A DNA stretch of 64,000 nt from Actinomadura macra NBRC 14102 (lineage in GTDB: Bacteria; Actinomycetota; Actinomycetes; Streptosporangiales; Streptosporangiaceae). Each line of letters opens with the position of its first letter. Position 1 is the first letter of the stretch. Both the position numbers and the translations under genes were made by a program. Shown piece by piece: positions 42,286 through 50,858 of this stretch. Under the pieces are notes generated by a model, which saw nothing but the letters and a program-made list of their open reading frames with translations, did not search any database and was not told where the DNA came from. The stretch covers positions 310,001 through 374,000 of the forward strand of contig NZ_BCQT01000018.1 in assembly GCF_001552215.1 (NCBI RefSeq), in the 5' to 3' direction.

Positions 42286-42536
42286 GACGCACCCTTCGTC
42301 GCGAAGACGGGGATATCGGTGAGGCAACACCCCATGGCTACAAGCCATTGTGGGCGTTCCGTGACGCACTGTGCAGGGGTTTCACTCAGTGATGCGGGGC
42401 CACGCGCCAACCGCTGAAAGTTCCCGGGTGGTCCGACGCAGCCACCATCGGCGCGTGGTCCCGCCCAGAGACAAGGCGACCCCGGACGCGGTGTTAGGAG
42501 CACCGGCCGAGGTCTAACCGGAAACGGAGTCCGGCT

Positions 42537-42869
42537 ATGGAGAAGGGTAACGAACTACGCGGAACGGCCGCCGGTGACCGGTTCGATGGCACCGAACATC
42601 GGCACGCGTACCCGAAGCTCTACGACCTGATGACCACCTTGCAGGGGCGCGGCTTCGCCGTGGAACTGCGGGCAAGCCCGCTGGCCATCATCGTGACGCG
42701 CCCGGACGATCCCACGGGCGCGGTTCAGACGATCACGTGCAAGCCGCGCGTCATCGACCAGGAGCGGATGTGGTTCCTCGATGAGGCCAACGGGGAGCCG
42801 ATCGCCGAGGCAGAGGACATTATCGGCGCCGCCGTCATCGTCAGCGGCAACCTGTTCCCGGCGCCATGA
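42537..42869 (+). CDS. Small hypothetical protein
   Basis: A 110-residue soluble protein with a mixed alpha/beta look (YPKLYDLMTTLQGRGFAVELRASPLAIIVTRPDD). No membrane segment or known motif was seen. It is the first of three small overlapping genes divergent from the XRE regulator, and its stop overlaps the next start (ATGA at 42866). A partner or target of that regulator is plausible. Confidence 0.7.
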   Translation: MEKGNELRGTAAGDRFDGTEHRHAYPKLYDLMTTLQGRGFAVELRASPLAIIVTRPDDPTGAVQTITCKPRVIDQERMWFLDEANGEPIAEAEDIIGAAVIVSGNLFPAP

Positions 42870-43249
42870 GCGCGGGAGACGCCGTGTCCTATCTCGGCTT
42901 GCTCGCACGGGCCCTGATCAGCGAGGGATGGACGGTGCATCCCCGCTACGACCGGGACCCGGCACTGTTGCACGTGCGGTGTCCCAGCCTTCCCATGGTC
43001 GGGGAGAGCGTCCTCGTCGAGGCGGGCGAGGGTGGGGTGCCCTGGTTCGTCGGCTCGACCGGTGACCGGCTCACCCCCTGCCATGACCTCCCCGGGGCGG
43101 TCGCGACGATCGGCGCGCGGCTCACACCGCACGCCCTGGCGGAGGCCATCGAACGACTGGCCTGCCCCGCACGGCGGGACGCACCCCCGCGCTTTCCCGT
43201 CCGGTGTCTCCAGACCCGGCAGACCCGGCTCAGGCGGCATGATGGCTGA
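42866..43249 (+). CDS. Small hypothetical protein
   Basis: A 127-residue protein starting MSAGDAVSYLGLLARAL. The first ~90 residues look folded (GWTVHPRYDRDPALLHVRCPS... VPWFVGSTGD); the last 30 are basic and probably flexible. Overall size and pattern resemble the preceding and following small proteins, so the three may be distant relatives. ATGA coupling to the upstream gene supports expression. Confidence 0.68.
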   Translation: MSAGDAVSYLGLLARALISEGWTVHPRYDRDPALLHVRCPSLPMVGESVLVEAGEGGVPWFVGSTGDRLTPCHDLPGAVATIGARLTPHALAEAIERLACPARRDAPPRFPVRCLQTRQTRLRRHDG

Positions 43250-43586
43250 ACTCGACGTTCTCAAGGTCGAGCCGTTCGGGCCGTTGGACGCGCTGTATGC
43301 CGCCGTCCGACGATGCGCTCCGCAGGTGGCCGTAACGCGCGCTCGCGTCTCGGAGGAGTACGGCATCCCCAAGCTCGGGACGGTCGGTGTGCTGGAACTG
43401 CGGTTGCACGTGTCCTATCGGGGCCGTCAGGCGCGGCGGATCCGCTGGGATGGCGAGGCCGATGCCTATGTGTGGGCGTCCGGTCCGGACTACCGGGTGC
43501 AGTTGCCCGCCGATCCGGAGCAGGCCGCGATGTGGGTGGGCAGGGCACTTGGCGCGCCGGTGGCCCCGGCCCCTTCCGGGGGGTAG
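43239..43586 (+). CDS. Small hypothetical protein
   Basis: A 115-residue protein starting at ATG 43239 or 43242 and overlapping the previous stop. It has an ELRLHVSYRGRQARRIRWDGEADAYVW beta-rich region and a short Pro/Gly tail. No family is recognised. It is the last gene of the small operon; a stem-loop follows at 43645. Confidence 0.65.
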   Translation: MMAELDVLKVEPFGPLDALYAAVRRCAPQVAVTRARVSEEYGIPKLGTVGVLELRLHVSYRGRQARRIRWDGEADAYVWASGPDYRVQLPADPEQAAMWVGRALGAPVAPAPSGG

Positions 43587-43644
43587 AGCGGGGGTGGCGC
43601 CGCTGGGACCGACCGCTGCGGACAGCCGCGCCACTCCTTCCAAC

Positions 43645-43691
43645 GCCACGACCCCTGGGAGTCCCTTGCGCGGGGCGCCGGGGGTCGTGGC
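43645..43691. terminator. Probable terminator stem-loop
   Basis: GCCACGACCCC at 43645-43655 pairs with 43681-43691 across a 25-base loop. It lies about 60 bases after the small three-gene operon and before the end of the convergent FMN-barrel gene. The rest of 43587-43847 shows nothing else recognisable. Confidence 0.65.
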
Positions 43692-43847
43692 CCTACTGGT
43701 CCGGTTCTTCGACCCGCAGCCGGTACCGGGCGGACGTGCCGCGCGGAGCAGGCAGCACACGCGTCGGATCGGCTTCGCGCAGCGCACGAAACGAACACGC
43801 ACTTCGTAGCCATGTGAACGGACCTTAGGTTGGCGATATAGGTCGTT

Positions 43848-44270
43848 TCACATCTCCAGAATCTCTCTGCGGGTGTCGGGTGCATCACCGAACCGCACGG
43901 GCTGCGCCTGTGGCCCGGTGCCGTGATCGGCTAACTCTGTGGAGCTGATGGTCAATTCGTAGTGGGCCCAGATCATCGCGGCGCCGACCAGCCGACGGGC
44001 CGTGGCGTGAATGAGGTAGACGTCCGGCGGGGCGGTGGCGATGAGCAGAGTGAGGGCGCCGCGCTCCAGGTTGACCGCGGTGGGGCTCGTCGGCCAGAGG
44101 GCCACGCGGATGTGCCGATCGTCGACCACGCGGAGGTCTTCGTCGGCCGGCCGGCAGGCTCGGGGGCGGCCGTCGGCATCACAGGTGATCATGGCGAGGG
44201 GGTGTCGGCGTCCCGGGGCGTTCATGATCGCTCTGACGGGAGCCGGGAGGACATCGGGAGAGGGGGTCAT
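43848..44270 (-). CDS. Pyridoxamine 5'-phosphate oxidase-like / FMN split-barrel protein
   Basis: A 140-residue small barrel. The pattern MITCDADGRPRACRPADEDLRVVDDRHIRVALWP...AVNLERGALTLLIA matches the FMN-binding split-barrel fold used by pyridoxamine-phosphate-oxidase-like and F420/FMN proteins. The substrate cannot be read. ATG 44270 is chosen because AGGAAGG lies ten bases before it. A longer frame would run through the palindrome at 44315-44331, which argues that the palindrome is regulatory. Confidence 0.7.
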   Translation of the reverse strand: MTPSPDVLPAPVRAIMNAPGRRHPLAMITCDADGRPRACRPADEDLRVVDDRHIRVALWPTSPTAVNLERGALTLLIATAPPDVYLIHATARRLVGAAMIWAHYELTISSTELADHGTGPQAQPVRFGDAPDTRREILEM

Positions 44271-44314
44271 CGCATGCTCGCCTTCCTCGGGTGGAGCTGC
44301 CCGTGGGAACATGT

Positions 44315-44331
44315 GTTCGATACTATCGAAC
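44315..44331. promoter_or_regulatory. Perfect 17-bp palindrome, putative operator
   Basis: GTTCGATA-C-TATCGAAC is a perfect inverted repeat in the gap between the divergent FMN-barrel gene and histidine kinase gene. It is AT-richer than its surroundings and includes -10-like TATCGA/GATACT steps. A dimeric repressor site is likely; the regulator is not identified. Confidence 0.65.
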
Positions 44332-44377
44332 GGAGAGCGCGTTCGCATCACCGGGCTCCGAGGTCGTCGTAGCCTCG

Positions 44378-44409
44378 CGTGCCCTGTAGATCAACTGATC
44401 CAGGGCACG
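44378..44409. promoter_or_regulatory. Nested inverted repeat upstream of histidine kinase
   Basis: CGTGCCCTG (44378-44386) pairs with 44401-44409, and inside it GATCA (44389-44393) pairs with TGATC (44396-44400). The second arm ends 28 bases before the kinase ATG, so it overlaps the promoter or leader. It could be an operator or an mRNA hairpin. Confidence 0.5.
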
Positions 44410-44437
44410 TTCATCAGGACGCAATTAGCCTGTGGGC

Positions 44438-45616
44438 ATGGGGGAGTATCGCTTCCCGCATGGCCGTCGGGCCGATGCGGCTGTCGCTGCCATGGCGTTC
44501 GCCGTGGATCTGGCCGACCTGCTGGTTCGTGCGGTCGGCCCTGTGCCTTCGTACCGGATTCTTGTGGCGGCGGGCGCGCTGACCGTCGCGGCCGCGACGT
44601 TGATGGTGCGGCGGCGGCGGCCGATGGTGACGCTTGTCGTCGTGGTCGTCGCCGACGTGGTGCTGGGGTTGCTCGCCGGGCCGCAGAGCGGCTTCATCGG
44701 CACGGTGTCACTCGTCGCCCTCTACAACGCCGGGCGGTACCTGCCGGCCGCGCAGGGGTGGGTGGCCGGCGGCGCTGCGGTCCTGCTGCTGGCTGTTCCG
44801 GTCGCCGTTCGGGCGGGTGTGGAGGATCTGGGGCCGGACGCCCTCACGAACTTCCTGGTGGTCGTTGTGGGGCAGTTGGCGGGGGCACGGGAGGAGTTGA
44901 CGCGTCGCCATCGTGCGCAGGCGGTCGAGGGGGCGGTGCATACCGAACGGCGCCGGATCGCACGTGAGCTGCACGATGTCGTGGCGCACCACATCAGCGT
45001 CATGAACGCGCTGGTCGGCGCCGCCCGCACGACGATGACACACGATCCGGGGAGTTCCCGGGAGGCGTTGGAGGCGGCGGAGCGGACGGCTCGGGAGGCG
45101 ATGTTCGAGATGCGGCAGATGCTGGCGGTGCTGCGGGCCGAAGACGTCGGCATCGTCGACGTCGGCGAGTCGGCGACGGCCGAGGGGGTGGACGAGTTGG
45201 TGCGGCGGGCCGGGGAGACGGGGATGCGGGCCGGACTGGAGGTGTTCGGCGACTCGCGTCCGTTGCCGTCGGCGGTCGATCGTGCCATCTACCGCGTGAC
45301 GCAAGAGGCCCTGACCAACGTTCGCAAGTACGCGGACGGGGCCACCACGACGGTTCACCTGCGATACGCGCCGGACGCGGTGAGCGTGGAAATCGTCGAT
45401 GACGGTCCACCGCGGGGTTCGCCCGCCGCTGAGCCAGGGCCGTCCGATGGGGGATACGGGCTGGTGGGAATGGCCGAACGGGTGGCTCTCTGCGGCGGGA
45501 CGATGCAGGCCGCGCCTCGTCCGGAGGGAGGGTTCCGCGTGGCGGCGCACATTCCGCTGCTGGTGCCGACGGCGAATCGTGGGTTCGGCCTCGATGCGGT
45601 AGACCACCTGCCATGA
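44438..45616 (+). CDS. Two-component sensor histidine kinase (NarL/DesK type)
   Basis: A 392-residue membrane kinase. The first ~150 residues contain about four to five hydrophobic segments and no sizeable outer domain. The HisKA_3 dimerisation helix carries the phosphate-accepting His in RRRIARELHDVVAHHISVM. The ATPase domain has QEALTNVRKYADGA (N box) and a G-rich GGYGLVGMAERV. GTG 44432 is an alternative start; no ribosome binding site is evident, so the mRNA may be leaderless. The stop overlaps the response regulator start (ATGA). Confidence 0.92.
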   Translation: MGEYRFPHGRRADAAVAAMAFAVDLADLLVRAVGPVPSYRILVAAGALTVAAATLMVRRRRPMVTLVVVVVADVVLGLLAGPQSGFIGTVSLVALYNAGRYLPAAQGWVAGGAAVLLLAVPVAVRAGVEDLGPDALTNFLVVVVGQLAGAREELTRRHRAQAVEGAVHTERRRIARELHDVVAHHISVMNALVGAARTTMTHDPGSSREALEAAERTAREAMFEMRQMLAVLRAEDVGIVDVGESATAEGVDELVRRAGETGMRAGLEVFGDSRPLPSAVDRAIYRVTQEALTNVRKYADGATTTVHLRYAPDAVSVEIVDDGPPRGSPAAEPGPSDGGYGLVGMAERVALCGGTMQAAPRPEGGFRVAAHIPLLVPTANRGFGLDAVDHLP

Positions 45617-46320
45617 TTCGGGTCCTGATCGCGGACGACCAAGCCCTGATACGGGTGGCGTTCCGGATGATCGTGGGTGCGCAGCCGGATATGGAGGTCG
45701 CCGGCGAGGCCGCCGACGGAGCGGTCGCGGTCGCGCTGGCTCGGCGGCTGCGGCCCGATGTGGTGCTCATGGACGTTCGGATGCCGGAGCTGGACGGTAT
45801 CCAGGCGACCCGGCGGATCGTCGAGGTTCTGCCGCACGTCCGTGTGCTCGCCCTGAGCACCTTCGATCTGGACGAGCATGTCGTGGCCGCACTCCGAGCC
45901 GGCGCGTCGGGGTTTCTGCCGTTGGACGTCTCCCCTGAGGAACTCACCGAGGCGATCCGGATCGTCCATCGGGGGGACTCGGCGGTGGCACCGCGCCTGC
46001 TGACCTATCTGATCGGGACCTTCATCCAGACGTCACGGCCTCGGCATGCCATCGTGCCGCCCAGTCTCGCGGGCCTGAGCGCGCGTGAACTGGACATTCT
46101 CGTCCTCATTGCCCGCGGAATGTCCAATACCGGCATCGCCGGGACGCTGAGCATCGCCGAGTCCACGGTGAAGAACCACGTGACGAGTTTGTTCGGCAAG
46201 CTGAAAATCAGGGATCGCGCGCAGGCAGTCATTGCCGCCTACGAGGCGGGATTGGTCACGCCGGGCGCAGCCGCGGCCGAAGGCACAGGAACGGCACCGG
46301 CTGCTCTACCCGAGGACTAG
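45613..46320 (+). CDS. Response regulator, NarL/LuxR family, atypical receiver
   Basis: A 235-residue regulator. The receiver has acidic DD near the start (IADDQAL), the phospho-accepting Asp in VVLMDVRMPELDG, and ALSTFDLDEHV with the conserved Ser/Thr. The next conserved element, normally GFLLKD, reads GFLPLD, so the usual Lys is missing. The C-terminal LuxR HTH (LSARELDILVLIARGMSNTGIAGTL...TVKNHVTSLFGKL) is intact. It is coupled to the kinase gene. Likely targets are the adjacent DUF418 and rhamnosidase genes or itself. Confidence 0.92.
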   Translation: MIRVLIADDQALIRVAFRMIVGAQPDMEVAGEAADGAVAVALARRLRPDVVLMDVRMPELDGIQATRRIVEVLPHVRVLALSTFDLDEHVVAALRAGASGFLPLDVSPEELTEAIRIVHRGDSAVAPRLLTYLIGTFIQTSRPRHAIVPPSLAGLSARELDILVLIARGMSNTGIAGTLSIAESTVKNHVTSLFGKLKIRDRAQAVIAAYEAGLVTPGAAAAEGTGTAPAALPED

Positions 46321-46400
46321 GAGCCAGGTCCTACCCCGGCGCGTGGAGGTCGTCGGGCGGGGCGAGGCGATGCCGAAATCGCGAGGTTACGGTCTTTTTC

Positions 46401-47597
46401 ATGGACATCGCGATGACTACGCCGGACCCGTCAATCAGCGCCGCGCCGCGCCGCATCGCCATCCTGGACGTGCTCCGCGGCTTCGCGCTCTTCGGCATCC
46501 TGATCGCCAATGTCATGGTCGTTTCGACGTTATTGACATTGGTGGGCGACGGTGATGATCTCCTGCTTTTCGACAGCGCGACCGACAGGGCCGTGCTGGC
46601 GGCGACGGATGTGCTGTTTCTGGGAAAGTTCTTTCTGCTCTTCTCCTTCCTCTTCGGTTACTCGTTCACGCTTCAGATCGAGGCGGCCGGTCGGGCCGGG
46701 GTCGCGGCCGTTCCGCGTCTGTTGCGCAGGTGCGGTGTGCTGTTCGCCATCGGCCTCGTCCATGCCTTTTTCCTGTGGTTCGGCGACATTCTCACCTTGT
46801 ACGCGGTCTTGTGTTTGCTTCTGATCCTGCTGCGGAGGTTGCGACCGCTCACCGCCGCGGTCCTCGGCTGCGGGCTTCTCGTCGCGACCTCCCTGCTGGC
46901 CCTGGTGCCGAGCGACGGCAGCGGCCCGGACCTGGAGTTCCTCGACTTCGCCTGGGCCCATGAGGCCTACACCGGCAATCCGCTGGACACCCTCGGAGCA
47001 CAGCTCACGCTTGCCCCGAAGTTCATGGGCGTCATCTGGACGGGGCAGGGGCCGCAGGCGTTCGGCATGTTCCTGCTCGGGCTGGCCGCGGGCAAGGTGC
47101 GTCTGCTGGAGAGCGGGCCGCGCCTGTCGCCGTGGCTCGTCCGCCTGCAGTGGATCGGCCTGCTGGCGGGTGGCTCGATGGCGATCTGGATGTTCGTCGG
47201 CACGGACGATGGTGAGCTGCCCGCCATCGGCGGCGCGCTCCAGACTCTCACCAACCCGCTGGTCACCTTCGCCTACGCCGTCACGATCGTGCGGCTCGCC
47301 GGCCGCGGCGGCACGTCTCGGCTGGCCGCCGCGCTGGCGCCCGCGGGACGGATGGCGGCGACGAACTACATCGCCCAGTCAGTGGTGTTCGCCGTCGTCT
47401 ACACGGGCTACGGGTTCGCCCTCGTCGACCGCGTGCCGCCCCTCGGGGTCGTCGCCATCGCGGTGGTGACCTACATCCTCCAACTCGTCGCGAGTGCCTG
47501 GTGGCTGAAGCGGCACCCCTACGGACCCGTGGAGTGGGTCATGCGCGCCGTCACGAACGCGAAGATCCCGGTCTGGCGCTTGCCCCGTGATGGGTGA
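46401..47597 (+). CDS. DUF418-family integral membrane protein
   Basis: A 398-residue membrane protein with about nine to ten hydrophobic segments. RRIAILDVLRGFALFGILIANV at the start and the C-terminal AAALAPAGRMAATNYIAQSVV...VEWVMRAVT region are hallmarks of the DUF418/YeiB family, which resembles membrane acyltransferases and has unclear function. ATG 46401 or 46413 may be the start. It sits 80 bases after the response regulator gene and 55 bases before the rhamnosidase gene. Confidence 0.88.
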   Translation: MDIAMTTPDPSISAAPRRIAILDVLRGFALFGILIANVMVVSTLLTLVGDGDDLLLFDSATDRAVLAATDVLFLGKFFLLFSFLFGYSFTLQIEAAGRAGVAAVPRLLRRCGVLFAIGLVHAFFLWFGDILTLYAVLCLLLILLRRLRPLTAAVLGCGLLVATSLLALVPSDGSGPDLEFLDFAWAHEAYTGNPLDTLGAQLTLAPKFMGVIWTGQGPQAFGMFLLGLAAGKVRLLESGPRLSPWLVRLQWIGLLAGGSMAIWMFVGTDDGELPAIGGALQTLTNPLVTFAYAVTIVRLAGRGGTSRLAAALAPAGRMAATNYIAQSVVFAVVYTGYGFALVDRVPPLGVVAIAVVTYILQLVASAWWLKRHPYGPVEWVMRAVTNAKIPVWRLPRDG

Positions 47598-47652
47598 GCC
47601 GCGCTGGACGCACACCTTTGACGACTTTGGCTCGACTGTGAGGAGACGGCAG

Positions 47653-50600
47653 ATGACCACCGACCGGACCGCCGCCGGCCTGGATCGACGCAAGTTCCTC
47701 GGTGGCTTCGGAGCACTCGGCGCGGCCCTGGCGCTGCCCGCCGGTGATGCGCTCGCCCTGACCAGCACCAGCGCGCCCGCGCCCGCGTCGCCCTCCGTAG
47801 GTCTGGCGGAGGCGTTCCGAGATCCCGGCCCGCGGCTCCGGCCTCGGTTCACCTGGTGGTGGCCCGGCCCGGCGGTGAAGGACGCCGAACTCCGCGCCGA
47901 GGTCAGGGAGATGGTGGAGGCAGGCTTCGGCGGGGCGCAGTTCTTCGAGGCCCCCGGCCTTGCCCACCCGCCGCACGACCGGCGGCCTCCCGAGCGGTTC
48001 CAGTGGGGCACCCCCCACTGGAACCGCCGAGTGGAGACGGCCCTGCGGGAGGCGCGGCACCACGACTTCCGCATCGACTTCCAGGTGAGCTCGGGCTGGC
48101 CGTGGAGCAGCCCTGCCGTGTCCGGCGAGCACGCCGCCCTTGCACAACAGCAACTCGTGTTCGGTCATCAGGAGGTGGCCGGACCGTCCAGGTTCAACGG
48201 TGTTCCGCCCCGTCCCGCTGACATGGACCGGCGAGACGCGCGGCTGGTCGCCGCCGTCGCCGCCCGGCTTCAGACCAAGGCGATCCTGGACCCGAAGCAC
48301 ATCACCGACCTGACACCGTTCCTGGACGGGCAGGGCAGGGTGCACTGGACGGTGCCCGAGGGGAGATGGGCCGTGTTCGGGTTCTGGCAAGTGCCCACCG
48401 GCCAGAAGTCGAACGACAGCACGAGCCCGAACGACCCGTTGGTCCTGGACCAGCTCAACGCCGAGGCCACCAGGGCGGCGACCGCCGACCTCGACCGGCG
48501 TCTCCTCGACCGCCTCGGGCCACTGGCCGCCGAGGTGGCCGATCGCTTCCACGAGGACTCGCTGGAGTTCCAGTTCACCGGCCTGCTGTGGACGGGCCGA
48601 TTCCTAGAGGAGTTCCGCGCGCGCAGAGGCTATGACCTGACCGTCCACCTCCCGGCGCTGGCCGTGGTCAGCTGGCACTCCGACGATTTCGAAGCCAGCA
48701 GGCAGGTCTACGACTTCGCCGGCAGCGCCGGACAGCGCGTCCGGCACGACTACAACGAGACGCTGACGGAGCTGTGGATAGAGAACCATGTGCGCCCGGC
48801 GCGCACGTGGGCCCAAGGCCACGGCCTTGACTTCCAGGGGCGCGCGCACAACCTGAGCATGGACATCGTCGCGGTCAACAAGGCGTACGCGGCTCCGGAC
48901 GCCGACCCGTTCGACGGCCCGATCGGCATCACGCGAATGATCACCTCGGGTGGCCGCCTGGCCGGGAACGAGATCGCCTCCCTGGAGATCGGGGACATCA
49001 CCTACGGCGACTACATGATCACCCTTGAGGCGTTGAAGTACATGGCCGACAAGGGCTTCGTCGGCGGGGCGAACGAGCAGGTCTTCCACGGATTCCCCTA
49101 CAGGTTCGCGAACGGCGCGGGCTGGCCGTCGTGGTGGCCGTGGTCTTCCGAGTACGACCTGGGTGGACGGGACTACGGGTTCGGTGAAGGCTTCACGCCG
49201 GCACTCCCACTGTGGCGGCACCTCCGGCCGTTCGCCGACTACCTCGCCAGGGCACAGACGGTGCTCCGGGCGGGCCGTCCGGTCACCGACATCGCCATCT
49301 ACCGTGACATCCACGGATACGGCCGCGTCGAGGACCCGCGTACGGACGAGCGCGGCGATCCACTGCTGAACGCGGCCCTGGCCGCCTCCGGGTACAGCTT
49401 CGACATCGTCGATCCGGGCACCCTCGCCCAGGAGGAGACGGTGGTGCGGGACCAACGGCTGGTGGTCCAGGCACCGGGATACAGCGCGCTGGTCGTGGAG
49501 TTGGACGCGTCCAAGAATCAGGGTGTGGTCGACAACAGCGACGCCATGTCCGTGTCCGTGGCGCAGCGGCTGGTGTCGTTCGCGCGTGACGGCCTGCCGA
49601 TCGTGTTCGTCGGCCGTTTCCCCGACCGGGGCGTGAGCCACCGCGACCCCGCGCGGGAGGACACGGCGGTGCGTGCGGCCGTGGCGGATCTCCGGCGCTC
49701 GCCACGGGTCCGGCTGGTGGACGGGGAGGCCGCCGTCCCGGCCGCGCTCGCGCAACTCGGTGTCCGGCCTGACCTGTCGTTCGACCGTCCACAGCAGGTG
49801 TACGGCGTGCACCGGCGGACCGCCACGGGCGACTACTGGTTCCTGTGCAACACCTCGGGCGCCTTGGACGAGAGCATCCGCCTTGTCGGCGGCACGACTG
49901 CGCGTTTCACGGCCTCGTTCGCGGTGGGGGACCGGGCTCCCGACCTCTGGGACCTGTGGACCGGCGAGATTCGCGGGTTGGGCTGCTTCCGGGTCGCCGA
50001 CGGGCGGGTCGCGGTGCCGGTCGAGCTGGCCCCGGGGGAGACCGTGGTGATCGGCTTCGAGCGCCCGATCGGGTCACACGTCGAGCTCACCACGGCCGAG
50101 GCGGTCATCGTCCGCGGGGACGGTCTGCGCCTGCGCTCGACCCGGGCGGGTGCCGCGTCCGCCCGGCTGGCCGACGGGCGAACGGCGATGGTGGACTTCG
50201 GGCGGCTCCCGACGCCGCTGGAGCCGGCGGGCTGGACGTTGCGCGTGGAGGGCGCGGTCCCGAGCGGGAAGGACCGCCACGAGCTCCGGCTCGGACGGCT
50301 GGCGGACTGGCGGGCCATCCCCCGGCTGCGGGAGACGTCGGGAACGGGCACCTACCGGACGACGGTCAGGCTCGACGGAAGCTGGACCGGGGAGGGCCGT
50401 GGCGCCTACCTCGAACTCGGCCGGGTCGAGGGCGGCGTCCAGGTCCGGGTCAACGGGCGGCGCGTCCACCCGGCGAGCGTGGCCCCGCCCCGGATCGATG
50501 TCGGGCCCTTCCTGCGACCGGGCCGGAACACGATCGAGGTCGAGGTCACCACCACGCTCAGGAACCGGCTCACCGCGCTCGCCGAGCAAGGGAAGCCCGG

Positions 50601-50700
50601 CTACTCCCGCTTTCTGAAGCGTCCCGTCAAGACGCAGCCCTACGGGCTGATCGGTCCGGTGCGGCTCGTCCCCTACGCCGAGCGCGGTGTGGAGGCGTGA
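47653..50700 (+). CDS. GH106-like alpha-L-rhamnosidase, Tat-exported
   Basis: A 1015-residue secreted protein. The N-terminus has a twin-arginine signal (LDRRKFLGGFGALGAAL...ALA). The enzyme begins RPRFTWWWPGPAV, with EMVEAGFGGAQFFE, and keeps the large (alpha/beta)8 plus beta-sandwich layout of glycoside hydrolase family 106; residues about 870-1000 form a terminal beta-sandwich (GTYRTTVRLDGSW...YLELGRVEGGVQVRVNG). Family members release terminal rhamnose from plant pectins or glycosides. ATG 47653 has AGGAG eight bases upstream and starts just before the signal peptide. Neighbouring two-component genes may control it; the family call is from sequence pattern only. Confidence 0.82.
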   Translation: MTTDRTAAGLDRRKFLGGFGALGAALALPAGDALALTSTSAPAPASPSVGLAEAFRDPGPRLRPRFTWWWPGPAVKDAELRAEVREMVEAGFGGAQFFEAPGLAHPPHDRRPPERFQWGTPHWNRRVETALREARHHDFRIDFQVSSGWPWSSPAVSGEHAALAQQQLVFGHQEVAGPSRFNGVPPRPADMDRRDARLVAAVAARLQTKAILDPKHITDLTPFLDGQGRVHWTVPEGRWAVFGFWQVPTGQKSNDSTSPNDPLVLDQLNAEATRAATADLDRRLLDRLGPLAAEVADRFHEDSLEFQFTGLLWTGRFLEEFRARRGYDLTVHLPALAVVSWHSDDFEASRQVYDFAGSAGQRVRHDYNETLTELWIENHVRPARTWAQGHGLDFQGRAHNLSMDIVAVNKAYAAPDADPFDGPIGITRMITSGGRLAGNEIASLEIGDITYGDYMITLEALKYMADKGFVGGANEQVFHGFPYRFANGAGWPSWWPWSSEYDLGGRDYGFGEGFTPALPLWRHLRPFADYLARAQTVLRAGRPVTDIAIYRDIHGYGRVEDPRTDERGDPLLNAALAASGYSFDIVDPGTLAQEETVVRDQRLVVQAPGYSALVVELDASKNQGVVDNSDAMSVSVAQRLVSFARDGLPIVFVGRFPDRGVSHRDPAREDTAVRAAVADLRRSPRVRLVDGEAAVPAALAQLGVRPDLSFDRPQQVYGVHRRTATGDYWFLCNTSGALDESIRLVGGTTARFTASFAVGDRAPDLWDLWTGEIRGLGCFRVADGRVAVPVELAPGETVVIGFERPIGSHVELTTAEAVIVRGDGLRLRSTRAGAASARLADGRTAMVDFGRLPTPLEPAGWTLRVEGAVPSGKDRHELRLGRLADWRAIPRLRETSGTGTYRTTVRLDGSWTGEGRGAYLELGRVEGGVQVRVNGRRVHPASVAPPRIDVGPFLRPGRNTIEVEVTTTLRNRLTALAEQGKPGYSRFLKRPVKTQPYGLIGPVRLVPYAERGVEA

Positions 50701-50858
50701 ACCGCCGGCCAGGTCAGGTGCAGAGAGCCTGGTTGAGCAGGGCGTTCAGCGAACGGATGGTGATGAGGTCGGCCTCCCGATCGCCGCCCGAGCAGGTGAG
50801 GTTGATCGAGACGGCGACGCTGCGCTTTCCGACGGCCGTGACGCCGTCCGGGTCGTCT

